DNA from: Leuconostocaceae bacterium ESL0723 | Lineage (GTDB): Bacteria; Bacillota; Bacilli; Lactobacillales; Lactobacillaceae | DNA length: 64,000 bases | NCBI GenBank assembly: GCA_029392055.1 | Contig: CP113928.1 | Span: 1,300,501-1,364,500 of the forward strand | Direction: 5' to 3' | Shown here: positions 17,161 through 25,299 of the stretch, in pieces | Numbering within the stretch: position 1 is the stretch's first letter | Layout: each line of letters opens with the position of its first letter | Position numbers and translations under genes: made by a program | Notes under the pieces: model-generated | Databases searched by the model: none | Seen by the model: the letters and a program-made list of their open reading frames with translations, nothing else | What the model was told of the DNA's origin: nothing

Positions 17161-17433
17161 TTATTTAAAAAAACTTAAAAATTCTTCCTTACTGCTCTGT
17201 TCCGGTACAAATAAACTGCTATTGTTTGAATTAATACTGTTCACGATGTCGTTGATGTTCTCAACTAAATTATCACGTTCAATTGCTAACTCATCAAAGT
17301 CATCGCTAATAACGTTAGCTTTCTCCTTTAAATCTTTGAGCTCGCTGTTTGCCGATAAATATGCCCCAACATAACTCATTTCCACATCAATTGTGGATAG
17401 CATCTCTTCTTTTGACATCTGCCTATTATCCAT
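17161..17433 (-). CDS. Small coiled-coil protein, upstream part of an interrupted gene
   Basis: This 90-residue acidic helical protein (ELKDLKEKANV, DELAIERDNLVENIND) has no membrane segment and no recognised family. A GGGAAGAG site precedes the ATG at 17433. It ends in TAA at 17161-17163, after which the same frame continues without another stop for 23 codons (S-G-K-S-T-D...) into the membrane helix of the downstream ORF. I read the pair as one gene split by a nonsense codon, with regulated readthrough as the alternative. Confidence 0.55.
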   Translation of the reverse strand: MDNRQMSKEEMLSTIDVEMSYVGAYLSANSELKDLKEKANVISDDFDELAIERDNLVENINDIVNSINSNNSSLFVPEQSSKEEFLSFFK

Positions 17434-18027
17434 AAACGCTCTTCCCTCTCCCTAATCTCACTTACACTAATGATGCCTTGTTTTTTAGAATAACATAATT
17501 ATGAGATTGAACTATGCATATTGATTAAAAGCTATTAATTTTAGGTTCTTAGGCAAATAAAGCAGCTATTGAACCCCACTGACGAATCTGACGCATTCCA
17601 AAGCACTAAAGCCGAATTACTTACTCGTGCAACCTTACTGGTAATCCGTCAGACTACTACATAATCAAAAAATCACGAAGATAAGAGGTTTGAATAGAAC
17701 GTAAAAAACCCTCAAACGAATTGGAACGAAAGAACTTGACTTAAAGTGAAATATAAAAATACGACAGCAGTAATCATAGTAGACCTACAAGTAAAAACTC
17801 AGCAAAGAAGGACACTGCAACAACAAATCTTAGGGTGGGTTTCACATTCTTAACGCAGTTATTTAACAAATCCAACTCATCCCAATTGTGCTAGACAACA
17901 AGTATTTGCATAAATTTTTAAAAACCATAACCTCCTCTGGTTATGGAAAATAGTGAGCGAATTATCATTACCGTTGGAAAAGATATAAAAAAATAAGCAT
18001 CACCCTAACACAGCTACGCACATAATT
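17434..18027. other. AT-rich intergenic stretch
   Basis: There is no coding region I can support in about 590 bases. The left end holds the leader of the 17433 gene. The right end holds a terminator (17917-17946) for the gene at 18028. The middle has only short open stretches without ribosome sites and looks like decayed DNA. Confidence 0.6.
17917..17946 (-). terminator. Terminator after the 18028-18552 gene
   Basis: On the minus strand, CCATAACC-AGAGGA-GGTTATGG is followed by TTTTTAAAAA, about 80 bp downstream of the stop codon. Confidence 0.75.
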
Positions 18028-18552
18028 CTACGCAACAATAGAACTAAAACTAATTTGCTCGGGTTTTTTACCATTAAAACCAGCCAAATCGAGTAATTTA
18101 CTCCCCACTTGGGAAGCATAATTAGCACATTTAATTTGATAAGGGGTCAAGGTTACGTTCAAGTTTTTAAGGTAGCCTTCCCAGCCATTATACTGATTTT
18201 TTATAATTTCTGGTAAGCCCTGATACATCATGTAGGCGCCACCTAAATCACCAGGACAAAGAAACAAACCAAACCACAACAACAATTGCCTGATATTTTC
18301 CAAAGCATCAATGCCGATTGGCGTTCCAAAAGCTTCATACGTAGGACCTGCCGGATCTCCAATTGACACAGTCAGAAGAGTTAGTTTTAATTCTCCATAC
18401 TTTTCGTCAATCTTAAGTTGAAATTTTGGTTCAATAATTTTTCCGTTATCTTCATATGAACATTGCAGTGACAGAAGTTTTAGAAGATCAGAACTTAAAG
18501 TAATATCATTTAACTCACCAATATCCATTTTTAATAAATCTAAATCAAGCAT
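18028..18552 (-). CDS. Hypothetical protein (174 aa)
   Basis: I recognise no family. The N-terminal half looks like a beta-rich or mixed domain with many Leu and Asp residues. The C-terminal half has a hydrophobic stretch (LLLWFGLFLCPGDLGGAYMM) and then a polar helix region. I place the start at ATG 18552 (MLDLDLL) behind a weak GGGGTG; an alternative start at 18588 adds 12 residues. The gene sits alone in the AT-rich block with its own terminator, suggesting an accessory, acquired gene. Confidence 0.5.
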   Translation of the reverse strand: MLDLDLLKMDIGELNDITLSSDLLKLLSLQCSYEDNGKIIEPKFQLKIDEKYGELKLTLLTVSIGDPAGPTYEAFGTPIGIDALENIRQLLLWFGLFLCPGDLGGAYMMYQGLPEIIKNQYNGWEGYLKNLNVTLTPYQIKCANYASQVGSKLLDLAGFNGKKPEQISFSSIVA

Positions 18553-18718
18553 ATCAATACACCCCACTCTAACTAAACTGGAACTCACAATTTATCGAAC
18601 TTTACATCCAATATCTAATCAATATCTAATGAATGGCTAAATGGCCAAAGTCGTTTAACCACTACGCTCAACTTTGTTAAACTGTTAAAAATAACCGCCC
18701 AATCAGACTTGTTTAGAA

Positions 18719-19195
18719 TCACCGACTCGTCGTGTAATCCTTAGCGGGCATGTTGGAAAGAACCTGATAACTTCCACCGTATAATGTCCCAAATTCTTCA
18801 TGAATGGCAACTTGATTTCCGCTTACCGTAAAAGTGATCTTGTCGTATCCTTTAGCCCCAACACCACCACCGATGACCGTGGTGTTGCCACTTTGGCTGA
18901 TAATTTTTTGATGGTCTGAAGGCCACTCTCCGCCAACTTTTTGTATTAGCTGTTGGGCCTCATCCAGACTGATTGTCTGGGCTGGGGTATTTGCAGTGGC
19001 TGAACTAGATTCAGAAGTTGAACCAGATTCGGAAGAATCACTATTCTTCACTGCAGAACTCGAACTTCTTGAAACTTGCTCAACGGCATGGTCATCTTTA
19101 GATTTGCCGTCCTTATCATGGCCTGCAAAAATCCACCAACCAACAAGAAACGCTACGATTATAGGAACACCAATAAACCAAGTTTTTTTCTTCAT
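18719..19195 (-). CDS. Membrane-anchored extracytoplasmic protein with Ser-rich linker
   Basis: The 158 residues have a cationic start (MKKKTWF), one membrane helix (residues 6-24), a long Ser-rich linker (about residues 40-70) and a small C-terminal domain containing SLDEAQQLIQKVG and a Gly-rich VIGGGVGAKGYDKI. There is no lipobox Cys, so it is held by the helix and faces outside. The layout resembles small surface proteins of lactobacilli; the function is unknown. A GAGGG site precedes the ATG. Confidence 0.65.
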   Translation of the reverse strand: MKKKTWFIGVPIIVAFLVGWWIFAGHDKDGKSKDDHAVEQVSRSSSSAVKNSDSSESGSTSESSSATANTPAQTISLDEAQQLIQKVGGEWPSDHQKIISQSGNTTVIGGGVGAKGYDKITFTVSGNQVAIHEEFGTLYGGSYQVLSNMPAKDYTTSR

Positions 19196-19263
19196 TTTGA
19201 ACCCTCGTTATTTTCACGCTACAAAACCCTCTTGCTATACTTTGAAATCATTATAACAAACAG

Positions 19264-19288
19264 AAAAAGAAGTCCTTCGACTTCTTTT
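19264..19288. terminator. Terminator next to the metG-tail remnant
   Basis: The hairpin AAAAGAAGTC-CTTC-GACTTCTTTT lies just downstream of the remnant's stop codon, in the position that metG's own terminator would take. Confidence 0.75.
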
Positions 19289-19295
19289 CTCTCAA

Positions 19296-19385
19296 CTATC
19301 CAATTCCAGATCCAGTTTCTATGCTGTCTAGCATAATCGTCACAGTCGCCTTACCGTACTTTTCAGCCGAGAGTATAATCTTGTT
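19296..19385 (-). pseudogene. Decayed duplicate of the metG 3' end
   Basis: Positions 19301-19373 match 20482-20554, the last codons of metG, without gaps and with nine mismatches in 73 bases. Read on the minus strand it encodes ILSAEKYGKATVTIM and then LDSIETGSGIG before TAG, against the metG end LPDSIEPGSGIE. Most changes alter the amino acid, as expected for unconstrained sequence. No start codon or upstream metG sequence is present. It may be an old attachment-site duplication or a remnant of a second metG. Confidence 0.8.
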
Positions 19386-19875
19386 ATTATCCCCATAGTG
19401 CTCTCAGATTATATAGTTCAATAAATTATTTGGCGGTAACTCAAAAATAGCATTGTCCCTGTTTTATAACAGAAACTCATATAATAATAGTTTCGGTAAA
19501 CACTGCGCGTAATGAAAATACATTGTATGTGAGTAAGATTTACATATTATCATCAGGCCACCTGGGCGGTTGAAGACCCTAAAGATTTTGTTTGTCTAAA
19601 ATCAAAATCTTTAACTCATTGACTATACTGCAATCAACAAGTGCCATTTGCACAGCTATCCAACAAAGACCTTATCGACAAGGGCAATTTAAACCGGCTA
19701 ATTAAGAAGAATAAAATTAAACTTCTCTTAGGCCTCTTACCACTATACCCCTCGCATCAAGTAGCTACAGCAACGCATTTTCATATTGATATTAACCCAC
19801 CACAAGTTTATCATGACCGTATAAGTTTAAATGTGTTTTGGAAATTGAATAGCAATCAGAAATGGAGCGCGTCGT
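19386..19875. other. Intergenic stretch between metG remnant and the 134-aa gene
   Basis: There is no supported gene. It contains a perfect 10-bp inverted repeat, AAAGATTTTG/CAAAATCTTT, with a 12-base loop at 19581-19612, and promoter-like AT-rich runs. An open frame at 19641-19916 lacks a ribosome site and overlaps the next gene. Confidence 0.5.
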
Positions 19876-20280
19876 ATGGAAAAAGAGCCGAAACAAACGC
19901 CAAGCACGCAATCTAAAATCATCAAATGGACGGTGATATCCTTGTTGTCCATATATGCCATATACAAAACAGTAACATTTATTTATCAAAATTTTATAAC
20001 TCTTGTTGTCCTTTTGATTGCTTTAGTTGTAACCCCGATTTTTTATATTATTTTCTTTAGAGCACTAGATGATGCTGCTGCACATGAGCATTCACCTGAA
20101 GTGCAAGCTAAAAAAAAGGCAGCGAAAGCAAAGGCTGAGGAGGAGTGGCAGCGTCGAGTTGAAATCGCCAAGTACAATGAAGACCAATACTGGGCAGGAC
20201 ATCCTAGCTATTATAACGACTACAAAGGTGGCGATCCACAAGATCCTAAAAATCTAAAAATAAGAGGCCAACGTAAATAA
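19876..20280 (+). CDS. Two-helix membrane protein with charged tail (134 aa)
   Basis: The family is not recognised. A polar N-terminus is followed by two hydrophobic segments (about residues 17-36 and 39-63). A Lys/Ala/Glu-rich coiled-coil follows (AKKKAAKAKAEEEWQRR), with a polar tail rich in Tyr, Asp and Gly. GGAG lies eight bases before the ATG. It is the only gene between metG and the metG-tail remnant, and is oriented opposite to both, so it may be cargo of the event that duplicated the tail. Confidence 0.6.
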   Translation: MEKEPKQTPSTQSKIIKWTVISLLSIYAIYKTVTFIYQNFITLVVLLIALVVTPIFYIIFFRALDDAAAHEHSPEVQAKKKAAKAKAEEEWQRRVEIAKYNEDQYWAGHPSYYNDYKGGDPQDPKNLKIRGQRK

Positions 20281-20322
20281 AAGCAACGGTAATAAATATT
20301 CATCCGCGCACTTAGAAATAAC

Positions 20323-20350
20323 AAAAAGCTCTCCTTTCGGAGAGCTTTTT
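20323..20350. terminator. Bidirectional terminator between the 134-aa gene and metG
   Basis: The hairpin AAAAAGCTCTCC-TTTC-GGAGAGCTTTTT is positioned between two convergent genes. Confidence 0.88.
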
Positions 20351-20476
20351 AAGGTATTCCCATTCTAGTGTACAACCACACCACACCGTAAAACTCAAAC
20401 AGTCCCGATAATATAGACAAGAATCCATTGAACAGCTAACTATCCGTTCGCTATACAATCTAGGTAAATCTCTTAT

Positions 20477-22495
20477 TTACTCAATTCCAGATCCTGGCTC
20501 GATGCTGTCTGGCAGAATCGTCACGGTCACCTTACCGTGCTTTTCAGCCGAGAGAATCATTCCCTGGCTAAGTTCACCGGCCATCTTACGAGGCTTCATG
20601 TTAGAAACAATCGCCACGGTCTTGCCGACCAGGTCGTTAGGCTCTGGGTACCACTCACGAATTCCGGATAGAATCTGACGCGGTTCACCAGAGCCGTCAT
20701 CCAAGGTAAACTTAATCAACTTCTTAGACTTGGCCACATTCTCAGCGGCCGTAATCTTAGCAGCCAGGAGCTGAATCTTATCAAAGTCGTCATAAGTAAT
20801 CTCAGGCTTTGATTCAGCTTCTTTTTCTTGGGCAGCCGCAATCGCCGCATCCTTAACCGCCCGGCCCTTGCCTTTCTTGTCCTTGGCAACTAGGCCAGCG
20901 ATAAAGGCCACTTCGGCCTCCACGTCCTGGCGAGGGAAGATTGGGTCACCCTTTTCAGCGACCTTCATACCGGCTGGCAACTGGTCAAAGGCCAGGCCTT
21001 CAATCTTAACCCCATCTTCAGGGTAGTCCAGGCCTAACTGGGCGAAAATCTTCTTCGGTGCCTGGGTCAAAACTGGCTGCAGAAGCGTAGCAATCACGCG
21101 TAGCGAAGCTACCAGGTGGGCCATCACTGAGCCCAGCTCAGCACTCTTCTCTTCATCGCGGGCCAAGACCCATGGCTGGGTCTCATCGATATACTTGTTA
21201 GCCCGGCGGACAATCGTCCAAACGTCTTCGATAGCGTCGGCCGTTCGTACCTGACCGAAGTGCTCGTTATAGGCAGCAATGCCATCATCAACCGTCTTAA
21301 CCAGTTCCTGATCAAAGGGCGTCTTACCAGTATCTAAGGATGGCACCACGCCGTCCTCATACTTGTTAACCATGGCGACCGTCCGGTTCAAGAGGTTACC
21401 CAGGTCATTAGCTAAGTCATAGTTAACTCGGTCAACAAAGTCTTCCGGTGTGAAGACCCCGTCGTTACCAAATGGCATTGACCGCAGCAGGTAGTAACGA
21501 ACCGCATCCAAGCCGTAACGCTCTTCCAGAACTTCAGGGTAAATAACGTTACCCTTAGACTTAGACATCTTACCGTTCTTCATCACCAGCCAACCGTGGC
21601 CGATAATTTCCTTAGGGAGTTCCAGGCCGAGAGCGTGGAGCATGATTGGCCAGTAAATGGTGTGGAAACGGACGATTTCCTTACCAACTAACTGAACATT
21701 GGCTGGCCAGAACTTCTTAAAGAGCTCGTCATTGCCGGTGTCATAGCCCAGGGCCGTAATATAGTTGGCCAGGGCATCAATCCAAACGTAAATGACGTGC
21801 TTAGGGTCACCAGGCACTGGCACACCCCAGTTAAAGGAAGTCCGAGTCACGGCCAGGTCTTCCAAACCAGGCTTGATGAAGTTACTAATCATTTCATTCA
21901 TCCGCGCCTCAGGCTGGATGAAGCCGGGGTGGCTCTTATAGTAGTCTACGAGCCAGTCGGCATATTTACTCATTTTAAAGAAGTAAGTTTCTTCCTGAAC
22001 CCGCTCAACTTCGTGACCAGATGGGGCCATTCCACCGGTCACGTTACCTTCTTCATCGCGGTAAACTTCGGCCAGTTGGGATTCCGTGAAGTACTCTTCG
22101 TCAGAAACTGAGTACCAACCTTCGTACTTACCCTTGTAGATATCGCCCTTTTCGAGCAGGGTCTCAAAAATCCGCTGAACGGCTCGCTCGTGGATTTCAT
22201 CGGTGGTCCGAATAAAGTGGTCGTAGGAAATATCCATTAACTTCCACAAATCCTTGATTTGAGCAGCCATGCCGTCCAGGTACTCCATCTCAGAAACGTT
22301 GGCAGCTTCGGCCTTTTGCTGAATTTTCAGACCGTGTTCATCAGTTCCAGTCAGGAAGAAAACATCGTCTCCCAGCAGGCGGTGGTAACGCGCGGTGGCA
22401 TCAGCCAGCACCGTCGTGTAAGTGTTCCCGAGCTGGAGCTTACCCGATGGATAATAAATCGGGGTCGTAATGTAAAAGGTTTGGTTCGTTGACAT
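20477..22495 (-). CDS. metG: Methionyl-tRNA synthetase
   Basis: This 672-residue class I synthetase charges tRNA-Met. The catalytic core has TPIYYPSGKLQLGN at the HIGH position, TGTDEHGLKI, and KMSKSKGN near residue 300. The C-terminal about 105 residues form the EMAP-II-like tRNA-binding domain (FDKIQLLAAKITAAE to the end). The HIGH region reads LQLGN, so the first His is replaced. The zinc-knuckle cysteines are also absent. The gene stands alone with its own terminator. Its last 73 bases are duplicated at 19301-19373. Confidence 0.95.
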   Translation of the reverse strand: MSTNQTFYITTPIYYPSGKLQLGNTYTTVLADATARYHRLLGDDVFFLTGTDEHGLKIQQKAEAANVSEMEYLDGMAAQIKDLWKLMDISYDHFIRTTDEIHERAVQRIFETLLEKGDIYKGKYEGWYSVSDEEYFTESQLAEVYRDEEGNVTGGMAPSGHEVERVQEETYFFKMSKYADWLVDYYKSHPGFIQPEARMNEMISNFIKPGLEDLAVTRTSFNWGVPVPGDPKHVIYVWIDALANYITALGYDTGNDELFKKFWPANVQLVGKEIVRFHTIYWPIMLHALGLELPKEIIGHGWLVMKNGKMSKSKGNVIYPEVLEERYGLDAVRYYLLRSMPFGNDGVFTPEDFVDRVNYDLANDLGNLLNRTVAMVNKYEDGVVPSLDTGKTPFDQELVKTVDDGIAAYNEHFGQVRTADAIEDVWTIVRRANKYIDETQPWVLARDEEKSAELGSVMAHLVASLRVIATLLQPVLTQAPKKIFAQLGLDYPEDGVKIEGLAFDQLPAGMKVAEKGDPIFPRQDVEAEVAFIAGLVAKDKKGKGRAVKDAAIAAAQEKEAESKPEITYDDFDKIQLLAAKITAAENVAKSKKLIKFTLDDGSGEPRQILSGIREWYPEPNDLVGKTVAIVSNMKPRKMAGELSQGMILSAEKHGKVTVTILPDSIEPGSGIE

Positions 22496-22721
22496 ATGAG
22501 TCTCTCTTTCCTGTCCGTATGAGGACTTAATTACCCTCAGTATAGCGAATTCAGCGCTAGAAATGTAGGGATAGTGGCGACATCGGTCCTAAATTTGGCA
22601 AAACTAGGAAACAGATATTGTTTATAACTCAATAACTTATTTACACTTTAATTACATTCAGTTCCCTGTCAGCATTCTTGTGCTAAATTATAGTCACTGG
22701 CATTGCTGGGAGGAAGAATAG

Positions 22722-22874
22722 ATGCAACGACCATTATTAAGCGGAAGCCTTTCATTCAACTTTGATTTACCATTCTCCTTTTCCTGGAACATCTGGGAAG
22801 TTCTATTTTTAGTAGCCGCTATCGTCGCGGTAACATTCGGCATTAAAGCCTACCGAAAAAACAAGGGTAAGTAA
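22722..22874 (+). CDS. Very small membrane protein (50 aa)
   Basis: This 50-codon gene has a strong GGAGG site eight bases before its ATG and a TATAGT -10 at 22689-22694. The product has a polar/aromatic N-terminus (RPLLSGSLSFNF), one membrane helix (about residues 24-41) and a basic tail (KAYRKNKGK). I recognise no family. A strong terminator begins 17 bp after the stop. TTACA-N6-TTACA, an 11-bp direct repeat, lies upstream at 22641-22656. Confidence 0.7.
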   Translation: MQRPLLSGSLSFNFDLPFSFSWNIWEVLFLVAAIVAVTFGIKAYRKNKGK

Positions 22875-22890
22875 CTACCATAAAAGAAAG

Positions 22891-22922
22891 CACCCACAGA
22901 ATCATACGTTCTGTGGGCGTTT
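22891..22922. terminator. Terminator shared by the 50-aa and 76-aa genes
   Basis: The hairpin core CCCACAGAA-TCATACG-TTCTGTGGG is followed by TTTTT. Its 24-base core is identical to that at 23277-23300. Confidence 0.88.
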
Positions 22923-22927
22923 TTGCT

Positions 22928-23158
22928 TTACTTTGCTTGTTCTTTAGTTTTTTTCGCAGCCTTTAAGTACTGGAAATATTTGTAAAATGAATAAATCAGC
23001 AAGGCAAACAACCCCACCCAGAGCAGAAAATGAAATGCATGTCCCAGAGGCGTCTTTGCTGGAGGAAGTAACCCTATCGTAGCAAGATACGCAGGGATAA
23101 TCGCGGCAGTCACTAAACTCCAATATTGTGCTGGATTATTCTTCAAATCTTTTTTCAT
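22928..23158 (-). CDS. Small membrane protein (76 aa), related to the 82-aa product at 29.5 kb
   Basis: The N-terminus is polar (MKKDLKNNPAQYWSL), followed by two membrane helices and a Lys-rich tail. The pattern NPAQYWSLVTAAIIP matches QPKEFWSLYVAGVIIP of the gene at 29540-29788, and both have two helices and a basic end, so they are likely paralogues. The function is unknown. GAGAGGT lies upstream of the ATG. It converges on the 50-residue gene over one terminator. Confidence 0.65.
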   Translation of the reverse strand: MKKDLKNNPAQYWSLVTAAIIPAYLATIGLLPPAKTPLGHAFHFLLWVGLFALLIYSFYKYFQYLKAAKKTKEQAK

Positions 23159-23273
23159 GCGAACTACCTCTCTGTTGGGTAAAGTTTACCACTCGCACAC
23201 TGACCCAGAAACCTCATTAAATTACTTTTTCATTAAGAAGTTATGACAGATGTTAAATGACCCACGTAAAAAA

Positions 23274-23309
23274 GCGCCCACAGAATCATACGTTCTGTGG
23301 ACGCTTTTC
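23274..23309 (-). terminator. Terminator of the 348-aa membrane gene
   Basis: The hairpin GCGCCCACAGAA-TCATACG-TTCTGTGGACGC has flanking A/T tracts and directly precedes the stop codon at 23315 on the minus strand. It shares 24 identical bases with the hairpin at 22893-22916. Confidence 0.85.
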
Positions 23310-23314
23310 TTAAT

Positions 23315-24361
23315 TTATTCATGGACAAAAAATTTAGCTTTTCGTTTTGCAACATATTGGCTAGTAGCTGCGTATAAAATAATGTAGAGCACGAGCATCC
23401 CCAAGAAGGCAACCAGAAAAACGGTAAAACCACTCAGCCAGGCCGGCAGCACGATCCGCGGAAAGAGAATAAAACCGTGGAAATAGTCCCAGTGCTGGGG
23501 CACCGGGTTACCCAACTTGAAGAAATCGTCGTGCAAGTACTTGGCCCAAACCGAGTAAGTCGGAAAGACGGTCACCACTGAAAAGGCCACATAGTAGGAC
23601 ATTCCGATGTACTTGAGGCGCCCATAATTTTTCAAAGCCGTCTCGGTAAAATTTTTGCTGTCCAAGTTCGTAATATTAGTAAAGGCCTGCAGCCAGTCCT
23701 TACCACCAAATGAAAAGAGGTAACCCAGAAAAATTGTCACTGGCCAGAAGGCATTTTCATTAAACTGGGTCATCACCAGAAAAATTAAGTAAATCAGGAA
23801 GGTTGGCACCAAAATAATAATTGGCGACAAAATGGTCACGACCAGGTGTTTGCCAAAGCTAGGATAGTAAAGCCAGCTGCGCTTCATCACCGTCGCAATC
23901 AAGGCAATGCCAAGGTAGCCCGTAATTAAGAGGTCAAGGTGCAAATAGGCCGCGAAGACCGTGGCTAAATCCTTAGTAAAAGCAACAGGAAAAAGCTTGA
24001 CCGTCACGGCCAAGCCGACTAGCAAGTTCCACAACCAGCTCAACCAGGTGAAAAACTGCAGGGGTCGGAATAAGCGGGCCCAGATTGGGCCAAGCGGACG
24101 GTTGTGAGCGACCCGGTCTAGTAAGATAAAGCCCAGCAATACTAATCCTTGTACAATCAAAACGGTCCAGACCGCTGGCATAACCATCAAGGCGTAGAAG
24201 GTAACCAATTGTGTCGCAAAAATGACCATTAATGCCAAAATCCCGACCACCGTGGTCACGTCGCGTGGGCGTTCCTGGAACCAGTGATCGACCTCGTCGG
24301 AATGTAACCACTGAAGAAGGCTCAATTTATTCACTTTGTCCCGCTGTGCTTGTTGTGCCAC
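23315..24361 (-). CDS. Multi-pass membrane protein (348 aa), unknown function
   Basis: I recognise no family with confidence. There are about eight hydrophobic segments after a polar N-terminus of about 38 residues with DEVDHWFQERPRD. The middle (TNITNLDSKNFTETALKNYG) is polar and may be an exposed loop. The pattern recalls YIP1-like or ABC-2-like membrane proteins, but no diagnostic motif is seen. The start is GTG at 24361, with GGTGG nine bases upstream. It is divergent from the 111-residue gene and shares its regulatory region. Confidence 0.6.
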   Translation of the reverse strand: MAQQAQRDKVNKLSLLQWLHSDEVDHWFQERPRDVTTVVGILALMVIFATQLVTFYALMVMPAVWTVLIVQGLVLLGFILLDRVAHNRPLGPIWARLFRPLQFFTWLSWLWNLLVGLAVTVKLFPVAFTKDLATVFAAYLHLDLLITGYLGIALIATVMKRSWLYYPSFGKHLVVTILSPIIILVPTFLIYLIFLVMTQFNENAFWPVTIFLGYLFSFGGKDWLQAFTNITNLDSKNFTETALKNYGRLKYIGMSYYVAFSVVTVFPTYSVWAKYLHDDFFKLGNPVPQHWDYFHGFILFPRIVLPAWLSGFTVFLVAFLGMLVLYIILYAATSQYVAKRKAKFFVHE

Positions 24362-24426
24362 TATTTTGGTCCACCAATCTCCTAAAGTTCTTCACCCTAT
24401 CATACTAAAATTGTACACGGCTGAAT

Positions 24427-24470
24427 TGTTAAAACAATGTCATCTAAGAATTGAGTATGTTTGTTACACT
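24427..24470 (+). promoter_or_regulatory. Promoter with 11-bp-period direct repeat (site 1)
   Basis: TGTTA (24427-24431) and TGTCA (24438-24442) start exactly 11 bp apart. A TACACT -10 lies at 24465-24470, 22 bp after the repeat, and no -35 box is visible. The arrangement fits activation by an OmpR-family response regulator. Confidence 0.6.
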
Positions 24471-24496
24471 GGGCGAAAATATTCAGTTAGGAGAGC

Positions 24497-24832
24497 ATGA
24501 GTATGCCTTGGATTCCACTTATTGTCATCTTTGCCTTAGTCGTAATCGCAGAGGCATGGTTTCACCAACACACCAACGAAAAAACAAAGCAATTAGTTAA
24601 CGCTATCAGCGCCCTGCTAATTGTGGTGATAGCAATCCTTTCAGTCTCCGGAACCTATAGTGAGTACCGCCAGGCTCACACCGCTCAGGCAACCTGGCAG
24701 GCAATCTGGGGCGGCCAATTAACCGTTCCACTCATTATTATTCCAGGTTTCATGCTGGTATCGGCTGCCCTTCTGACAATTGGCTGTTTTAAGGCCTATC
24801 AATATTCACGCCAATCAGAGCAATCCGAATAA
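24497..24832 (+). CDS. Three-helix membrane protein (111 aa), paralogue of the next gene
   Basis: The family is not recognised. Hydrophobic helices lie at about residues 4-22, 34-50 and 76-97. The motif HTNEKTKQL after helix 1 matches HTEKGKQL in the 108-residue product downstream, and both share the three-helix layout with a polar middle (SGTYSEYRQA versus RFADYSERYG). AGGAG precedes the ATG. Its promoter carries site 1 of the TGTCA repeat set. It probably serves in an envelope response, by inference from regulation only. Confidence 0.65.
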   Translation: MSMPWIPLIVIFALVVIAEAWFHQHTNEKTKQLVNAISALLIVVIAILSVSGTYSEYRQAHTAQATWQAIWGGQLTVPLIIIPGFMLVSAALLTIGCFKAYQYSRQSEQSE

Positions 24833-24870
24833 ATTAGAAAAACAACGAAGGTCACTAAATACCGCCGAAT

Positions 24871-24915
24871 TGTCACCACAATGTCATCTTCATCCTGGCC
24901 GAAATTTGTTACTCT
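24871..24915 (+). promoter_or_regulatory. Promoter with 11-bp-period direct repeat (site 2)
   Basis: TGTCA occurs at 24871-24875 and 24882-24886, 11 bp apart, with a TACTCT -10 at 24910-24915, 23 bp after the repeat. The block around the -10, TTTGTTAC, is identical to that of site 1. No -35 box is seen. Confidence 0.65.
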
Positions 24916-24947
24916 TTATGTAAATAGACGGCTAGGGGGGGAGAATT

Positions 24948-25274
24948 ATGATTTGGCAATTCGTTAGCTACATGTTGTTTTTGGTCCTGCTGGTTTTTGG
25001 TATGCTGGTCAAGCCGCACACTGAAAAGGGTAAGCAACTGTACATCATCGTCATCGGTGGCTACCTAATCTTGATGGCAATTATCCTGGCCGTCGGTCGC
25101 TTCGCAGACTACAGCGAACGCTACGGCTCCACTGCAGCAGGGCTTAACCACCTGTGGGGCGCACCAATTACTGCATTCAGTCTGGTACTGTTGGCCGGCA
25201 TTTTCTGCTTGGTTAAGGGCAGCCTGGACTATCGCAAGTCCGACTGGCCAACATCACCAACCCAAAAAGGCTAA
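24948..25274 (+). CDS. Three-helix membrane protein (108 aa), paralogue of the 111-aa product
   Basis: The protein has three hydrophobic helices (about residues 4-20, 31-48 and 74-92), the shared HTEKGKQL motif, and a polar C-terminus. It is a tandem duplicate of the gene at 24497, diverged in sequence but equal in layout and promoter design. A GGGGGGAG ribosome site precedes the ATG. The function is unknown. Each copy keeps its own TGTCA-repeat promoter, which suggests separate control by the same regulator rather than one operon. Confidence 0.68.
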   Translation: MIWQFVSYMLFLVLLVFGMLVKPHTEKGKQLYIIVIGGYLILMAIILAVGRFADYSERYGSTAAGLNHLWGAPITAFSLVLLAGIFCLVKGSLDYRKSDWPTSPTQKG

Positions 25275-25296
25275 TCCCTCGTGGATTAGCCTTTTT
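25264..25296. terminator. Bidirectional terminator between convergent genes
   Basis: The hairpin GGCTAATCC-CTCGT-GGATTAGCC, flanked by AAAAA and TTTTT, lies between the 108-residue gene and the XRE-type gene. Confidence 0.9.
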
Positions 25297-25299
25297 ACT

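Noticed and set aside
19641-19916. 91-codon plus-strand frame upstream of the 134-aa gene
   Set aside because: No ribosome site, overlaps the real gene start in another frame, no recognisable protein features.
22641-22656. TTACA-N6-TTACA upstream of the 50-aa gene as part of the TGTCA operator set
   Set aside because: Same 11-bp period, but a different pentamer and a 32-bp distance to the -10, so it is not included in the set.
22893-23300. Near-identical 24-base hairpins as a mobile repeat
   Set aside because: Both fit terminator positions with T-tracts; similar stems (e.g. the GGAAGCC set at 9671, 10689 and 15820) occur as terminators, so no mobile element is needed.
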